A DNA stretch of 64,000 nt. It comes from Flavobacterium amniphilum (GTDB taxonomy: Bacteria; Bacteroidota; Bacteroidia; Flavobacteriales; Flavobacteriaceae). The stretch is taken from positions 162,491-226,490 of the forward strand of contig NZ_JAMLJL010000007.1 of NCBI RefSeq assembly GCF_023634845.1. Direction: 5' to 3'. This document shows positions 45,634 to 54,677 of the stretch, piece by piece; position 1 is the first letter of the stretch, and each line of letters opens with the position of its first letter. Under the pieces are notes generated by a model that was not told the DNA's origin, searched no databases, and saw only the letters and a program-made list of their open reading frames with translations. The position numbers and the translations under genes are program-made.

Positions 45634-45664
45634 TTTGTTTAAAATGATTTAGGTTGTATCTTTG
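45634..45664 (+). promoter_or_regulatory. Promoter of the TetR-efflux operon, with palindromes
   Basis: TTTG (45634-45637), a 19-bp spacer, TATCTTTG (45657-45664): a very good Bacteroidetes promoter. A perfect 12-bp palindrome ATTTGATCAAAT lies just upstream (45611-45622), followed by TGATTAAAA. TGATTAAAATGA recurs twice upstream of the TolC gene (about 46311 and 46337). These are candidate TetR operators. Confidence 0.7.
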
Positions 45665-45684
45665 TCAAAAAAAGAAGCCCTAAA

Positions 45685-46281
45685 ATGTCAGAATTGGATC
45701 CTTCAACAGAAGAAAAAATTAAAGAAGCTGCCCGAAAAGTTTTTACGAAGAAAGGGTATGCGGCTACGAGAACACGTGATATTGCTGAAGAGGCAGGTAT
45801 CAATCTTTCGTTGTTGAATTATTATTTCAGAAGTAAAGAGAAGTTGTTTCATCAGGTAATCATGGAAAAAGTACAGCAGATTTTCGGTGTGTTGTTTCCA
45901 ATTTTAAGTAATGAAAGTCTTTCCCTTGATGAAAAGATAGATCTGATTGTAGAAAATTATATCAATCTGTTAATTGAAAATCCTAATTTACCGATTTTCG
46001 TTTTCAGTGAATTAAAGAATCATCCGCAACTTTTTGAAGGGAAAATCAATGCAAATTTGGTTAAAGACTCTTCATTTATAAAGCAATTGCGTGAAAGAAG
46101 ACCCGATATCAACCCGGCGCAGTTCATGGTGAGTATATTTGGTATGACGGTTTTTCCGTTTATGGCTAAACCTATATTGTCTGCCGTTCATATGGCAACT
46201 GAAGATGATTTTGAAGCCTTGATGATTCAAAGGAAAGTGCTTGTCCCGAAGTGGATAAAGGCTATCCTCGAAAGTGAATAG
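45685..46281 (+). CDS. TetR-family regulator of the efflux operon
   Basis: 198 residues. N-terminal HTH AARKVFTKKGYAATRTRDIA, EEAGINLSLLNYYFRSKEKL; the rest is the helical ligand-binding domain. First gene of a seven-gene run encoding TolC, adaptor, two ATPases, two ABC-2 permeases and a methyltransferase. The layout equals that of the E. coli CecR-YbhGFSR drug-efflux operon, so local repression relieved by a drug-like ligand is the likely mechanism. Confidence 0.92.
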   Translation: MSELDPSTEEKIKEAARKVFTKKGYAATRTRDIAEEAGINLSLLNYYFRSKEKLFHQVIMEKVQQIFGVLFPILSNESLSLDEKIDLIVENYINLLIENPNLPIFVFSELKNHPQLFEGKINANLVKDSSFIKQLRERRPDINPAQFMVSIFGMTVFPFMAKPILSAVHMATEDDFEALMIQRKVLVPKWIKAILESE

Positions 46282-46343
46282 CTATTTTTTTACCCATAAA
46301 TTGGTCAATTGATTAAAATGAATTATTAAAAAATGTGATTAAA

Positions 46344-47600
46344 ATGAAAAGAAAGTATTATGTGTTTTTTATTCTGTTGTTTTTCAGTATGATAAATGCC
46401 CAAGAAATGAAGATTTTGACCTTGGATGGATGTCACCATAACGCTGAACAACAGTATCCACTGATTAAAAAGCGGGATTTGATAACTAAAAGCCTGGAAT
46501 ATTCAATAAGCAACATTTCAAAAGGATATTTGCCTCAACTGAGTGGTTTGAATCAATTAACTTGGCAATCAGATGTTACTAAATTTCCGGTTTCAAATCG
46601 AAATGCTGATATGCCTGAAATAAGCCAGACACAGTACAAAGGCTATGCTGAAGTAACGCAGTTGGTTTATGACGGAGGTGTAATCAGACAAAAGAAAAGT
46701 AATGAAGAAGTGAATGCGAAAGTCATGACGCAGTCATTGGAAGTAGAACTATACAAGTTGCGTGACCGGATCAATAATCTTTTTTTGGGTATCATAATGA
46801 TTGATGAACAATTGAAAACAAATCAGTTGTATAAGGATGATATCAATATCGGATTGAAATCGGTTGAAGCGCAAATTAAAAACGGAACTTCCTTCCGTAG
46901 TAATGCTGATTTGTTGAAAGCTGAATTGTTAAAAGCGGATCAGAAGTCCAATGCATTAAAGAGTAATAGAAAGGCATGTCTGAATATGCTGGGATTGTTT
47001 ATCGGAAAGGAATTGGATGAAAATACGGTTTTGGAAAAACCGCAAACTCCAAACCCGGATAAAACCATCAAACGTCCTGAACTTAGTTTATTCGATTTTA
47101 AAAACGAAAGGCTGGATTTGAACAAGAAAATGATTAATACTAAGGATATGCCTAAACTGAGTCTTTTTGCGCAATCCGGTATATCAAATCCGGGATTGAA
47201 TATGTTCGAAGAAGGAGTGCAAAATTATTTTATTGGTGGAGCAAGATTAACGTGGTCATTGTCCTACACCAAGAAAAAAGAAAAAGCAATTATTGATTTG
47301 CAAAAGTTGGAAAATGAAGCAGACAGGGAAACTTTTCTTTTTAACACGAATCTTGAATTGCAACAACAGAGTTCGGAAATTACTAAACTACAGGAAAATT
47401 TAGCCATTGATGATGAGATTGTCATGTTACGTAATAATGTAAAGAAGGCAGCTTTGGCACAATTGGAAAACGGCGTCATTACCAGTAGCAATTATTTGCG
47501 TGAAGTAAATGAGGAAAATGTGGCCATCCAAAATAAAAGTATTCATGTGATTGAATTGCTTCTGGCACAATATAAAGAAAAAACAACAAGAGGAAATTAA
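46344..47600 (+). CDS. TolC-family outer-membrane efflux protein
   Basis: 418 residues from the ATG at 46344 (MKRKYYVFFILLFFSMINAQ, a signal peptide); a GTG three codons upstream is less likely. Long amphipathic helices with two repeats (QSLEVELYKLRDRINNLFLG; NVKKAALAQLENGVITSSNY) typical of TolC. It provides the outer-membrane duct for the ABC-2 pump encoded next. It may also serve the island-borne HlyD/C39 exporter, which has no channel of its own. Confidence 0.9.
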   Translation: MKRKYYVFFILLFFSMINAQEMKILTLDGCHHNAEQQYPLIKKRDLITKSLEYSISNISKGYLPQLSGLNQLTWQSDVTKFPVSNRNADMPEISQTQYKGYAEVTQLVYDGGVIRQKKSNEEVNAKVMTQSLEVELYKLRDRINNLFLGIIMIDEQLKTNQLYKDDINIGLKSVEAQIKNGTSFRSNADLLKAELLKADQKSNALKSNRKACLNMLGLFIGKELDENTVLEKPQTPNPDKTIKRPELSLFDFKNERLDLNKKMINTKDMPKLSLFAQSGISNPGLNMFEEGVQNYFIGGARLTWSLSYTKKKEKAIIDLQKLENEADRETFLFNTNLELQQQSSEITKLQENLAIDDEIVMLRNNVKKAALAQLENGVITSSNYLREVNEENVAIQNKSIHVIELLLAQYKEKTTRGN

Positions 47601-47615
47601 CAGTAAAAGATAAAA

Positions 47616-48506
47616 ATGAGAACAGGATTAATCATAGGAGTTATTGCTTTAGCAATGACATCATGCGGAAAAACCGAAAACGAATTTGATGCAACGGGTA
47701 CATTCGAAGCTGTCGAAACGACAGTGCCGGCTCAGGCTAACGGAATCATCAAAGATTTTAAAGTGGAAGAAGGGCAGGACTTGAAGGCCGGACAAATTAT
47801 CGGTTATATCGATACCGTGCAATTGGTGCTCAAAAAAGAACAATTGGAAGCCCAAATGAATGCTGTTTTAAGTAAAAAACCGAATATTTCAACAGAAACG
47901 GCAGCATTGCAGGAAGATTTAAAACAGGCTAAACGGGAGAGACAACGTCTCGAAAATCTGGTGAAAGCAGATGCGGCTACGCAGAAACAATTGGACGATG
48001 CAACTACTTATGTTGATATTGTCCAGAAAAAGATAGCCGCCTTGCAGACTTCCCTTGCACATTCGACATCGAGTTTAAGTGGTGAGGCATCGGGTTTACA
48101 GGCGCAAATTGAACAAATCAATGACCAATTGGAAAAATCGGAAATCGTCAATGAAGTAAATGGTAATGTGATTGCAAAATATGCCGAGGTAAACGAAATG
48201 GCATCCAATGGGAAACCATTATATAAAATTGCAGATTTAAGTACAATAACATTGCGTGTTTATATTACAGGTGACCAATTTGCTAAGGTTAAAATCGGAC
48301 AAAAAGTAAAAGTGTTTGTTGATGCTGATGCCGAAAACTATAAAAACTACGAAGGAACTATTGAATGGATCAGCAATAAAGCCGAATTTACACCGAAAAC
48401 AATACAGACTAAAGAAGAACGGGCCAATTTGGTTTACGCGGTTAAAATCAAGGTGAAAAATGACGGAATGCTGAAGATAGGGATGTACGGTGAAATCAAA
48501 CTGTAA
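47616..48506 (+). CDS. Periplasmic adaptor (HlyD/YbhG-like lipoprotein)
   Basis: 296 residues with lipoprotein signal MRTGLIIGVIALAMTSCGK. Biotin/lipoyl half-motif TVPAQANGIIKDFKVEEGQD, a long helical hairpin (~80-185) and a beta-barrel domain (VYITGDQFAKVKIGQKVKVF). It joins the ABC-2 permeases to TolC. Close spacing (15 bp after tolC, 11 bp before the ATPase) shows an operon. Confidence 0.92.
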   Translation: MRTGLIIGVIALAMTSCGKTENEFDATGTFEAVETTVPAQANGIIKDFKVEEGQDLKAGQIIGYIDTVQLVLKKEQLEAQMNAVLSKKPNISTETAALQEDLKQAKRERQRLENLVKADAATQKQLDDATTYVDIVQKKIAALQTSLAHSTSSLSGEASGLQAQIEQINDQLEKSEIVNEVNGNVIAKYAEVNEMASNGKPLYKIADLSTITLRVYITGDQFAKVKIGQKVKVFVDADAENYKNYEGTIEWISNKAEFTPKTIQTKEERANLVYAVKIKVKNDGMLKIGMYGEIKL

Positions 48507-48517
48507 TATAAATTCAA

Positions 48518-49522
48518 ATGAAGGAGAATAGAAATGATATTGATAACACTTATAACGGCGGGATTGCTGTGGATTCGAAAGTCGCAGTTTACGTTGAAAG
48601 CCTTACCAAAATGTATGGTAAGAGGAAAGAAATAGTAGCAGTTGATTCGGTTTCTTTTTCGGTAAATGAAGGTGAAATTTTTGGAATAATCGGTCCTGAC
48701 GGTGCGGGAAAAACGAGTCTGTTCCGTATGCTCACAACCTTGCTTTTACCCGACAGCGGAAAAGCGACCGTCGACGGATTTGATATTGTAAAAGATTATA
48801 AAAAAATACGGAATAATGTAGGATACATGCCTGGCCGGTTTTCTTTGTACCAAGACATGACGATTGAAGAAAACCTGACTTTTTTTGCAACGGTTTTCGG
48901 GACGACAATTGAAGAAAATTATAATTTAATTGAAGATATATACAAGCAAATCGAGAAGTTCAAAACCAGACGCGCCGGGAAACTTTCGGGCGGGATGAAA
49001 CAAAAACTGGCACTTTGCTGTGCGTTAATCCACAAACCGACAGTTCTCTTTCTGGATGAACCCACAACCGGTGTCGATCCGGTTTCCCGTAAAGAGTTTT
49101 GGGAAATGCTGAAAAGGCTTAAAGAACAGAATATCACTATTCTGGTTTCCACGCCGTATATGGATGAAGCCACATTGTGCGACCGGATTGCTTTGATGCA
49201 GGAAGGTAAAATCATGTCGGTTGATACACCGAAAAATATAATGGCATCCTATCCGCAGCAATTGTATAGTGTCAAAGCTTCGGATATGTATGGTATGCTG
49301 AAGTCGCTCAAAAAATGGCATAGTATCTTGTCGAGTTACACTTTTGGTGAATATGCCCATGTATCGGTACGGAATGAAAGTGATAATACTATTAACGAAA
49401 TTATGAAATATCTTCAAGAGCAAGGCCATACGGCTATAGAAGTAAAACCTACGGAAGCAACCATTGAAGACAGTTTCATTCAGTTGTTATCGGATAAAAA
49501 AGAAGAAAATGGAGACCACTAA
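48518..49522 (+). CDS. ABC transporter ATPase (YbhF-like half 1)
   Basis: 334 residues. Walker A GPDGAGKTSLFRML, signature KLSGGMKQKLALCCAL, Walker B TVLFLDEPTTGVDP. The C-terminal ~80 residues are the regulatory extension usual for ABC-2 ATPases. In E. coli YbhF two such ATPases are fused; here they are separate, overlapping genes. Powers export of a drug-like substrate. Confidence 0.92.
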   Translation: MKENRNDIDNTYNGGIAVDSKVAVYVESLTKMYGKRKEIVAVDSVSFSVNEGEIFGIIGPDGAGKTSLFRMLTTLLLPDSGKATVDGFDIVKDYKKIRNNVGYMPGRFSLYQDMTIEENLTFFATVFGTTIEENYNLIEDIYKQIEKFKTRRAGKLSGGMKQKLALCCALIHKPTVLFLDEPTTGVDPVSRKEFWEMLKRLKEQNITILVSTPYMDEATLCDRIALMQEGKIMSVDTPKNIMASYPQQLYSVKASDMYGMLKSLKKWHSILSSYTFGEYAHVSVRNESDNTINEIMKYLQEQGHTAIEVKPTEATIEDSFIQLLSDKKEENGDH

Positions 49523-50258
49523 GGAAATATCGATAAAGGCAGAAAAAATGACCAAGCGTTTTGGTGATTTTACAGCCGTGAAGGAAATCAGCTTTGAGGT
49601 TTACAAAGGCGAAATATTCGGTTTTCTTGGAGCTAACGGAGCAGGGAAGACGACAGCCATGCGGATGTTGTGCGGTTTGTCGGTTCCTACATCAGGTTCG
49701 GCAACTATAGCAGGTTTTGATGTTTTCAAAGATACCGAAGAAATTAAAAAGCACATCGGTTACATGAGTCAGAAGTTTTCGCTTTATGAAGACTTGACCA
49801 TTTTGGAAAACCTGGAGTTTTTTGGTGGGATTTACGGATTGTCTATGGTACAAATCAAGGAGAAAAGTACGCAACTGATTGATAAACTGGGTTTACAGAA
49901 AGAAGCGAAGAAATTAGTCGGTAGTTTGCCTTTGGGGTGGAAACAGAAACTGGCATTTTGTACTGCGGTTTTCCATGATCCTGAAATAGTATTCCTGGAT
50001 GAACCAACCGGTGGTGTCGATCCCGTTACCCGAAGACAGTTTTGGGATTTGATATATGAAGCAGCCGAAAGAGGTATCACGGTTTTCGTAACCACACACT
50101 ATATGGATGAAGCCGAATATTGCAACCGGATTTCAATGATGGTGGATGGAGCGATCAGTGCCTTGGGTTCACCTGCCGAACTGAAAAAGAATTATAATGC
50201 CAATACTATGGATGAAGTGTTTTACCAATTGGCAAGAGTTGCGAAACGTGGTGATTAA
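49509..50258 (+). CDS. ABC transporter ATPase (YbhF-like half 2)
   Basis: 249 residues from the ATG at 49509, which overlaps the previous gene by 14 bp. The open frame to 49464 is less likely. Walker A GANGAGKTTAMRML, a variant signature GSLPLGWKQKLAFCTAV (LPLGW in place of LSGGM), Walker B EIVFLDEPTGGVDP. The altered signature is seen in the second ATPase half of such pairs, suggesting an asymmetric ATPase dimer. Confidence 0.92.
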   Translation: METTKEISIKAEKMTKRFGDFTAVKEISFEVYKGEIFGFLGANGAGKTTAMRMLCGLSVPTSGSATIAGFDVFKDTEEIKKHIGYMSQKFSLYEDLTILENLEFFGGIYGLSMVQIKEKSTQLIDKLGLQKEAKKLVGSLPLGWKQKLAFCTAVFHDPEIVFLDEPTGGVDPVTRRQFWDLIYEAAERGITVFVTTHYMDEAEYCNRISMMVDGAISALGSPAELKKNYNANTMDEVFYQLARVAKRGD

Positions 50259-50275
50259 TTGTAAAGAATGAACAA

Positions 50276-51382
50276 ATGAAGCAATTTCTGATTTTTGTAT
50301 TGAAGGAGTTTTATCACGTATTGCGTGACAAGAAAACACTGTTTATTTTATTTGGGATGCCCATTGCCCAAATTACACTGTTTGGTTTTGCACTGACTAA
50401 CGAATTGAAGAATTCTAAAATTATAGTTGTGGACAATGCCAAAGATATCAGTTCACAGGCATTGATTACCAAACTGGAAGCCAGCCGTTATTTTGAAATA
50501 GAAAAAGTACCGCTATCACATAAGGAAATCCTGGAACAATTCCGGTATGGGGAAATTAAAGCAGCTATTTTGTTTCCGTCCAATTTTAATAATGACCTGA
50601 TGCATAACAATAAAGCCCAGATGCAGATTCTGACTGATGCCTCTGATCCGAATACGGCTACGACAATTACGAATTATGCCACTTCGGTTATTATGGATTA
50701 CCAAAAGGAAATCAATAATGTGAATATGGCTCCATACCAAATTATTCCTGTAACCCGAATGCTCTATAATCCGCAAATGAAAGGTGTACACAACTTTGTT
50801 CCGGGAGTAATGGCAATGGTTCTCATGCTGATATGTGTAATGATGACTGCTATTTCTATTGTAAAGGAAAAAGAACTTGGTACGATGGAAATCCTTCTGG
50901 TGTCACCATTCAAGCCCATTCTGGTTATTTTGGCCAAAGCCGTACCTTATTTTATATTGTCTTTAATCAATCTGGGAACAATTCTGTTGTTGAGCGTGTA
51001 TGCCATGGATTTGCCTATCAAAGGAAGTTTGTTGTTGCTGATTGCGGAAAGTGCTCTGTTTATTATCTGTTGTTTGGTTCTGGGGATTCTGATTTCTATT
51101 AACACCGCATCACAGCAGGTAGCCATGTTGGTTTCGTTAGTTGGAATGTTAATGCCAACGATGATTTTCAGTGGGTATATGTTCCCGATAGAAAACATGC
51201 CGAAAGTGTTGCAGGTTGTGTCAAACGCAATTCCTTCAAAATGGTATTACATCATTGTGAAGAACATTATGATCAAAGGATTGGGGTTTGCTTCGGTTTG
51301 GAAGGAAACACTCATTTTAGCAGGAATTACAGTATTTCTGTTGCTTGTCAGTCTGTTTAAATTTAAAGTACGGTTAGAGTAA
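50276..51382 (+). CDS. ABC-2 type permease (YbhS-like)
   Basis: 368 residues. N-terminal membrane helix (LFILFGMPIAQITLFGFALT), a large extracytoplasmic domain (~45-175), then five helices. Contains the ABC-2 signature region VPGVMAMVLMLICVMMTAIS and IVKEKELGTMEILLVSPFKP. Pairs with the next permease to form the heterodimeric channel. Confidence 0.92.
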   Translation: MKQFLIFVLKEFYHVLRDKKTLFILFGMPIAQITLFGFALTNELKNSKIIVVDNAKDISSQALITKLEASRYFEIEKVPLSHKEILEQFRYGEIKAAILFPSNFNNDLMHNNKAQMQILTDASDPNTATTITNYATSVIMDYQKEINNVNMAPYQIIPVTRMLYNPQMKGVHNFVPGVMAMVLMLICVMMTAISIVKEKELGTMEILLVSPFKPILVILAKAVPYFILSLINLGTILLLSVYAMDLPIKGSLLLLIAESALFIICCLVLGILISINTASQQVAMLVSLVGMLMPTMIFSGYMFPIENMPKVLQVVSNAIPSKWYYIIVKNIMIKGLGFASVWKETLILAGITVFLLLVSLFKFKVRLE

Positions 51383-51424
51383 GTGTGTGACGAAAGGTTT
51401 TACACAATTTTAAGAATATGAATT

Positions 51425-52546
51425 ATGAATAATACACTGCTATTTTTATTACGGAAGGAATTCCGTCAGATATTCAGGGATAAAGCAATATTGGCCATTA
51501 TTTTTATATTGCCCACCATTCAGTTCCTGATATTGCCGCTTGCTGCGAATTATGAAGTGAAAAACATCAATCTGACGGTAGTGGATAATGATAAATCGGC
51601 TTACTCAAGGGAGCTGATCAATAAAGTAACCGGTTCGGGGTATTTTAAGCTTCAAAATTACAGTCCTTCTTTTGCCGACGCATTGAAAGATGTCGAAAAT
51701 GATCAGGCTGATTTGGTCCTTGAAATTCCGAAAGATTTTGAAAAGAATCTGGTTAACGGAAATTACCAACAATTATTTGTTGCTGTCAATGCGATCAATG
51801 GTTCCAAAGCCGGACTGGGCGGAAGTTATCTCGGACAGACGATTGCCGATTTCAATAAGGAAATCAGAATGAAACTGATTGATCCGGCTCAGTTTGGAAA
51901 AATAACTGAAATAGAAATTACTTCGGCCAATTGGTTCAATCCGCATATGAATTACCAAATGTACTTTGTTCCCGGAATTCTGGCTTTGCTGGTGACTTTG
52001 GTGGGGGCTTTTTTAACGACTTTGAATATTGTCAGGGAAAAGGAGATTGGTACTATTGAACAAATTAATGTGACGCCAATCCGCAAGTACCACTTCATTT
52101 TAGGGAAACTGATTCCGTTCTGGATTTTGGCCAATATTGTTTTTACCATCGGATTGGTATTGGCCCGTTATATTTACGGAATTGTACCGGAAGGGAATAT
52201 TCTCGTGATGTATTCTTTTGTAGCGATTTATTTGTTGGCTATGTTGGGTTTCGGACTGTTGATTTCGACTTATTGTGAAACACAGCAACAGGCTATGCTC
52301 ATCATGTTTTTCTTCCAGCTGATTTTTATGTTGTTGGGCGGATTGTTTACACCTATCGAAAGTATGCCCGAATGGGCCATCTGGATTGCAAGATTCAATC
52401 CGGTTGCTTATTTAATTGATGTGATGAGGATGTTCATTCTGAAAGGAAGCGGATTTCACAATGTAGTTGGACATTTCATGGCGATTATCGGATTTGCTGT
52501 GTTTTTTAATACCTGGGCTGTTTTGAATTACCGGAAAACGAATTAA
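51425..52546 (+). CDS. ABC-2 type permease (YbhR-like)
   Basis: 373 residues, same topology as the preceding permease (opening KEFRQIFRDKAILAIIFILP; signature IVREKEIGTIEQINVTPIRK; six helices). Second half of the heterodimeric pump. It is followed by the duplicated methyltransferase start 26 bp later. Confidence 0.92.
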   Translation: MNNTLLFLLRKEFRQIFRDKAILAIIFILPTIQFLILPLAANYEVKNINLTVVDNDKSAYSRELINKVTGSGYFKLQNYSPSFADALKDVENDQADLVLEIPKDFEKNLVNGNYQQLFVAVNAINGSKAGLGGSYLGQTIADFNKEIRMKLIDPAQFGKITEIEITSANWFNPHMNYQMYFVPGILALLVTLVGAFLTTLNIVREKEIGTIEQINVTPIRKYHFILGKLIPFWILANIVFTIGLVLARYIYGIVPEGNILVMYSFVAIYLLAMLGFGLLISTYCETQQQAMLIMFFFQLIFMLLGGLFTPIESMPEWAIWIARFNPVAYLIDVMRMFILKGSGFHNVVGHFMAIIGFAVFFNTWAVLNYRKTN

Positions 52547-52566
52547 ATTTATGCTCAAAGTATTAT

Positions 52567-52820
52567 ACTAAAATGAGAAGAATACATTTATTTGAATTTG
52601 AAGATCAAAAGTGGTTTCCTGAGTTTTTGAGAAACTATATGACCGACTTCCTGCAGTTTTTATCTAATAAGACTAAATTGTATGCACCGGCCGACTAAAA
52701 TGAGAAGAATACATTTATTTGAATTTGAAGATCAAAAGTGGTTTCCTGAGTTTTTGAGAAACTATATGACCGACTTCCTGCAGTTTTTATCTAATAAGAC
52801 TAAATTGTATGCACCGGCCG
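52567..52820 (+). repeat. Exact 127-bp tandem duplication at the 5' end of the methyltransferase gene
   Basis: Bases 52567-52693 are repeated without change at 52694-52820. The unit begins ACTAAAATGAGAAGAATAC and ends GCACCGGCCG, so it includes the start codon and the first ~40 codons. Because 127 is not a multiple of 3, the first copy becomes a 41-codon leader ORF (52573-52698) that stops as the second ATG (52700) begins. The second copy restores the full gene. Confidence 0.95.
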
Positions 52821-53479
52821 TTCCTATTATTGAAAAAGGATTGATTGCCTGTGAAACCAATCAGATTATTGATCTGGCTTCGGGCGGCGGAGGCGGATTG
52901 ATCTGGCTGAATAAAGAACTCAGCGCCGGAAATCCTGAACTGAAAATCCTGTTAACTGATTATTACCCGAATATAGCTGCTTTTGAGTATACGAAGAAGC
53001 AGGCTGCCAATTTTGATTTTATTGCTGATTCTGTTGATGCACGAAACGTTCCGGAGCATTTAAAAGGATTACGGACACAATTTCTGTCACTGCATCATTT
53101 TAAACCGGATGATGCAAAGAAGATATTACAGAATGCTGTTGATATCCGGAGCGGTATTGCAGTATTTGAAGCACAGGAAAGAACAGTTGCGAGTCTTGTT
53201 GCAATGTTTTTGTCTCCAATCTCAGTATTGTTGGCAACGCCTTTTATCCGTCCGTTTTCGATTGGACGGCTTGTGTTTACTTATTTAATTCCGGTAGTGC
53301 CTTTGGTTGTCTGTTGGGATGGTATTGTATCATCTTTACGGACCTATTCGGTAACTGAAATGAATGAACTGATATCCGGTTTGGAAAACGGTGAAACCTT
53401 TAACTGGGAAATCGGGAGAATGAAATCAGGGCCTGGAACGGTGTTGTATTTACTTGGAACACCAAAGAAAAGTATTTAA
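52700..53479 (+). CDS. Class I SAM-dependent methyltransferase-like protein
   Basis: 259 residues starting MRRIHLFEFEDQKWFPEFLR. The SAM-binding glycine loop is IIDLASGGGGGLIWL (motif I), with an acidic LLTDYYPN (motif II). Later comes a hydrophobic C-terminal part (SVLLATPFIRPFSIGRLVFT; PVVPLVVCWDGIVS) that may touch the membrane. Substrate unknown; it is the last gene of the efflux operon, so it may modify the exported compound. Translation may be reduced by the overlapping leader ORF produced by the 127-bp duplication. Confidence 0.8.
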   Translation: MRRIHLFEFEDQKWFPEFLRNYMTDFLQFLSNKTKLYAPAVPIIEKGLIACETNQIIDLASGGGGGLIWLNKELSAGNPELKILLTDYYPNIAAFEYTKKQAANFDFIADSVDARNVPEHLKGLRTQFLSLHHFKPDDAKKILQNAVDIRSGIAVFEAQERTVASLVAMFLSPISVLLATPFIRPFSIGRLVFTYLIPVVPLVVCWDGIVSSLRTYSVTEMNELISGLENGETFNWEIGRMKSGPGTVLYLLGTPKKSI

Positions 53480-53500
53480 GCTACTATTGTTATAAATAGA

Positions 53501-53526
53501 AAACCCCAACAGTTGTTGGGGTTTTT
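53501..53526. terminator. Bidirectional terminator between methyltransferase and ndpA
   Basis: Stem AAACCCCAAC / GTTGGGGTTT with a 4-base loop, flanked by A and T runs; it ends both convergent transcripts. Confidence 0.85.
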
Positions 53527-53530
53527 AATA

Positions 53531-54589
53531 TTATGATTTTTGCTCTTTGTTGAAGTAAACCAGATAGTAATACATCTGTTTTTCTTCATCCCAGCCTTTT
53601 TCCACAAACTTCTCTGCGCTTTCAGGATTGATAAAGTCTAATTTGATCTGGATGTTAGTATCCAGTTCGATAACGTTTTTCATCTTACGGCGTGCATCGC
53701 TTACTGCTGCATTGGCAATAGGGAAGGTGGTCAAGTCTTCAATGCTGTATTTTTCACCTTTATCCACTTTATAATTCTTGAACTCAGAAATTAAATCCGG
53801 GTTATCGATTACTTCGTTTAAAAAGGTGGTTTCTTCGAAATTGTCATTCTTTGCGAAGTGGTTTACCGCACGGTTCATGAACATTACTTCTTCTTTTTTA
53901 TCTTCGGCAGGTAATACTACTTCTTTAGCGAAGTCCTGACAGAATTTAAGATACTTCTTTGTCATGAAGTTCTCGTCCTGGAAAGCGTCTACGCTAAGGA
54001 AATGCTCTAACCAGTAACGTGCATCATAACGGTTGCTGTCAACCGTAAGGATTTTGTATCCTTCTTCTTTTTTATAGTTGAAGATCAAACAACCTTTGTC
54101 CAGTTTCTGTAGGTTGATTCCCTGCTGTAAGATCATATCCAGTTGTGAGTCTTTCTCTTCAAACTGAAGGAAGTCAGATTTGATCTCACTTTTGAAAACA
54201 CCAATAGCATCAACCGGTTTGTTATCGATGGAAACATTGGTTAAATAAGCCACATATACCTCACCGTTTTTAATGTGCGGATGATTAGACTGTTCAAATA
54301 AATGTTTTGTGATTTTTTTAGATACTTCGTGAACGTTACCCGGATTGGCAAATATTTCAGAAGCCAGAGTGTACATTTCGTTGTAATCCAAATCCACGTC
54401 ATGGGCAAATTGATAGTAGTTTTCTTCGCTGCTTCTGAAAGGCTTGAAGAAAAACTCTTTTAAAAGCGGCATGATTTCATCATTTAGGCCATACGGCTGT
54501 TCAGATAAAAAGATTGCTTCGTTACGGCTTTTGTTTCCTACACGGTGGATTGATAAATTATCAATATGAGTATTAAAAAGATTGATCAT
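53531..54589 (-). CDS. Nucleoid-associated protein (NdpA/YejK family)
   Basis: 352 residues; begins MINLFNTHIDNLSIHRVGNK and contains EVYVAYLTNVSIDNKPVDAI followed by GVFKSE, the core of the NA37/YejK family. Acidic overall, with no membrane segment. Such proteins bind the nucleoid; precise function in Bacteroidetes is unknown. An upstream hairpin at 54621-54658 separates it from the next gene. Confidence 0.85.
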   Translation of the reverse strand: MINLFNTHIDNLSIHRVGNKSRNEAIFLSEQPYGLNDEIMPLLKEFFFKPFRSSEENYYQFAHDVDLDYNEMYTLASEIFANPGNVHEVSKKITKHLFEQSNHPHIKNGEVYVAYLTNVSIDNKPVDAIGVFKSEIKSDFLQFEEKDSQLDMILQQGINLQKLDKGCLIFNYKKEEGYKILTVDSNRYDARYWLEHFLSVDAFQDENFMTKKYLKFCQDFAKEVVLPAEDKKEEVMFMNRAVNHFAKNDNFEETTFLNEVIDNPDLISEFKNYKVDKGEKYSIEDLTTFPIANAAVSDARRKMKNVIELDTNIQIKLDFINPESAEKFVEKGWDEEKQMYYYLVYFNKEQKS

Positions 54590-54620
54590 TTTGTCTGTGT
54601 TTTGTTTGTTTAAATAAAAA

Positions 54621-54658
54621 AGAACATAGAAAACAGAAATATCTTTTAACTATGTTCT
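54621..54658 (-). terminator. Hairpin upstream of ndpA, probable end of the TnpR-like transcript
   Basis: 9-bp inverted repeat AGAACATAG / CTATGTTCT with a 20-base loop, 20 bp after the stop codon of the 54678-55217 gene. The long loop makes a terminator call uncertain. Confidence 0.45.
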
Positions 54659-54677
54659 ATAATCTATTTTAAAAATA

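Noticed and set aside
52573..52698. 41-codon ORF before the methyltransferase as a separate gene
   Set aside because: It is the truncated first copy of the 127-bp duplication and has no independent identity.
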